Of a stretch of DNA of 30,889 nt, positions 29,152 through 30,889 are shown in pieces. Each line of letters starts with the position of its first letter. Position 1 is the first letter of the stretch. The stretch is taken from NCBI GenBank assembly GCA_027596945.1, contig JADGJH010000101.1:1-30889 (forward strand), written 5' to 3'. Below the pieces are notes generated by a model. That model saw only the letters and a list, made by a program, of their open reading frames with translations, ran no database searches and was not told the DNA's origin. This stretch comes from Physocladia obscura. Taxonomy: Eukaryota; Chytridiomycota; Chytridiomycetes; Chytridiales; Chytriomycetaceae. The position numbers and the translations under genes were made by a program.

Positions 29152-29760
29152 CACAATGCGCGCATGAGATAATTGTGCAAGGATGGTGGCAGAATGCCAA
29201 GAAAAAACCCAGAAATTTGATTCCCACCACTTTAATATGCTGGCATATTTGACAGCAATATAGCTGTCTTGTTATACACAGCAATTAATTGCAGCCTCAG
29301 TTTTTGATTCTTGAGAAAATCAACAAAGGTCCAATGCTTGAACACAGCAAAAGAAGAAAAAAAATACTCAAAAACTTGCAATGGGCAAGACCATTATCCA
29401 TTCTAGGAACCCATAAGTAGGGTTTCCAAACACTACAAATTGAAGATTTCCAATTTTTAGTGCATCAAGAAAAAAGTGTGGTAGACAGCTTTTGTGTAAA
29501 AGATGTAGATCATGATTTGATCCTGGTTCAGAGCCATGCACGTGTGTAATAATTCCATTAGGAGAGGCAAGTGACTGAAATTTCAGTGCATGTTTACATA
29601 TCTGTGGCTGTTGAATGCCTGTTTCTGAACACCATGAGTTGGTCATGTAATTTAACACACTGTTTCATCAATAAAAGCAACATTTTGAAGTGCAGCGTCT
29701 TTTGTATGAGCTGCCACTGTGAATTCATGCAGCTTCTGTTCATTCAAACTTGTGTTAAAT
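29151..29760 (-). pseudogene. Relic of a second DDE_Tnp_4/HARBI1-like transposase
   Basis: Read on the minus strand from about 29760: NVAFIDETVC (first catalytic Asp, followed by an in-frame stop), HALKFQSLASPNGIITHVHG, SNHDLHLLHKS (second Asp), VVFGNPTYGFLEW. In this last motif the usual Gly-Asp-Pro is Gly-Asn-Pro. After a frame change come FVDFLKNQKLRLQ and LPPSLHNYL near the C-terminus, with a stop at 29153-29151. Motif order is that of DDE_Tnp_4 proteins of the HARBI1 type, but the sequence is distinct from the relic at 25822-26758. It is broken by stops and frame changes, hence inactive. Confidence 0.7.
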
Positions 29761-29898
29761 AATGAAATTATATTTAGATATACAAACTGAATACACTATA
29801 TGGGATGAAAAACTAAATTGTTAAAACTTATATTTTTGTAATTGGAAGAAGATTCCTTATGTCTATTTTTGGAAAATAAACAGCAGTTTTTTATTGGG

Positions 29899-30117
29899 GG
29901 AGGGGAGGAGGGACAGAAAAATTACGTATCACATTTTGTGAAACAAAATGCAAAAATGGATTGTTCAACTTCACACCAACTTCAACTGCATGAATACAAC
30001 TGTGATTGCACCTATGGAGTTTTTTTTGTGGGTGAGTAGATGTTGGTGGTGGTTTGTGAAGCCACTTTTGTATTTTGTTTCACAAAATGTGAAATGAAAT
30101 TTTTCAGTCCCCCCTCC
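29899..30117. repeat. Foldback element with ~60-bp inverted arms
   Basis: The left arm 29899-29960 and the right arm 30062-30117 are reverse complements with a perfect 20-bp core beginning CACATTTTGTG and purine-rich outer ends (GGAGGGACAGAAAAATT / GGGGGGACTGAAAAATT). Within the core, CATTTTGT-GAA-ACAAAATG is itself palindromic. The spacer is about 100 bp. It looks like a non-coding foldback or MITE. It lies about 140 bp beyond the transposase relic, outside it. Confidence 0.7.
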
Positions 30118-30889
30118 TGGTTTTTTACAAAAATTATTTCAGGCACAGGATTCAACAGCTTGAGGTATCCCAGTTTAATAAATGCACAAAACATTTGTAG
30201 ACATGATTAAGAGCATAATTGAATAGAGCCAAAGTAGTGTGGATTTGTCTAGTCATTGCAACCAAGTTGCAAAGCCACTTTGGGTACAAGGCATCAAAGA
30301 AAGATGACAAGGTTTTTCAAATGCTTATCTTTAGTGGCAATAATAATTGGCACCTCAAGTTCAAAAACCAGTGGAGTGAGTTCTGATTTGTCAAATCTGT
30401 AATTAAACTTACTTGGTTTGTTGCTCATCCTTGATTGGTGGAATATCTATTTCTTTTGAAGATAGAATTAGCATATTAAAGGCTGCAGTAAAAAATTCCA
30501 AACAACTGTCTGTGATGTGCCATCAATTTGTTAAAATCAACTATGTTTTCCTGATTCATTTTTTTTCTCGCAGAATTAAAGAAAAGAAAGAAATTTCCTT
30601 GTGGCCAACAAGAACATTTCAAAAGAAAATCCTAACTTGCAAACTCTTTCTAATAATAAAAAGTTTTCATGGTGCAATGGGTTTTAGACCAGCGGTCTGG
30701 AGTCTATTAGTGCAGCAAAGATTCAGGGAAGATTTTGTTTCCATGCTCACAACTGGGTGCCTTCACACAAACTTGAGAAAAAGCTGTGGGGATTTGATTG
30801 TGCCACCTGAGAGGCTGTAAATTGTTCAGAAATTTATCATTAAGAAAGATCACATCTTGTCAAAAATCTACATTTTTGCAGGTAGATCT
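30118..30889. other. CpG-poor terminal region, no supported gene
   Basis: A plus-strand open stretch at about 30413-30820 has mixed composition (GFRPAVWSLLVQQRFREDF, CGDLIVPPERL) and might be a mobile-element remnant, but it has no recognised motif or gene context. CpG is scarce throughout. Confidence 0.35.

Overview
The window is nuclear DNA of a eukaryote, almost certainly a zoosporic (flagellated) fungus of the chytrid type. Compact genes are interrupted by short GT-AG introns (34-93 bp, one of 197 bp). The non-coding DNA is AT-rich. Fungal-style Sec31, Rrs1, Mtq1 and Yap-like bZIP genes sit beside two genes needed only for motile cilia (DNAAF11/LRRC6 and CFAP58). No tRNA, rRNA, CRISPR array or prokaryotic operon signal was seen. 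All exon models were built by hand from splice signals, reading phase and family conservation; every multi-exon model closes in frame.

Layout. 1-84: start of a divergent gene cut by the window edge. 138-1051: cyclin L (+). 1111-1998: RRS1 (-). 2677-7475: SEC31, seven exons (-). 7726-9291: DNAAF11, six exons (+). 9343-12330: CFAP58, five exons (+). 12411-13118: ribosomal protein eS10 (-). 13464-14766: HDHD5/CECR5-type HAD phosphatase (-). 15096-16256: Nudix-domain protein (+). This first half is gene-dense, with convergent and divergent neighbours often 50-330 bp apart.

16257-30889 is different: long, very CpG-poor, AT-rich stretches with decayed transposase fragments and inverted-repeat elements. 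Islands of intact genes stand in it: a head-to-tail pair of bZIP-like paralogues (18156-21020), then mitochondrial MTQ1/HEMK1 (27078-28115) and a FrnE-like DsbA oxidoreductase (28269-28913). Two DDE_Tnp_4-type transposase relics (25822-26758 +, 29151-29760 -), a 42-bp terminal-inverted-repeat element (17386-17675), a large foldback (23357-23923), a smaller foldback (29899-30117) and a dispersed repeat pair were recognised.

Functionally most genes are housekeeping: COPII transport, ribosome assembly and structure, transcription/splicing cyclin, and mitochondrial release-factor methylation. DNAAF11 (cytoplasmic dynein-arm assembly) and CFAP58 (axoneme/basal body) form a 51-bp-spaced cilium pair. 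The most unusual item is the bZIP-like pair. Both members carry an RGRPK (AT-hook-like) motif, both replace the normally invariant Asn of the basic region with Met, and they share a large C-terminal region I do not recognise.
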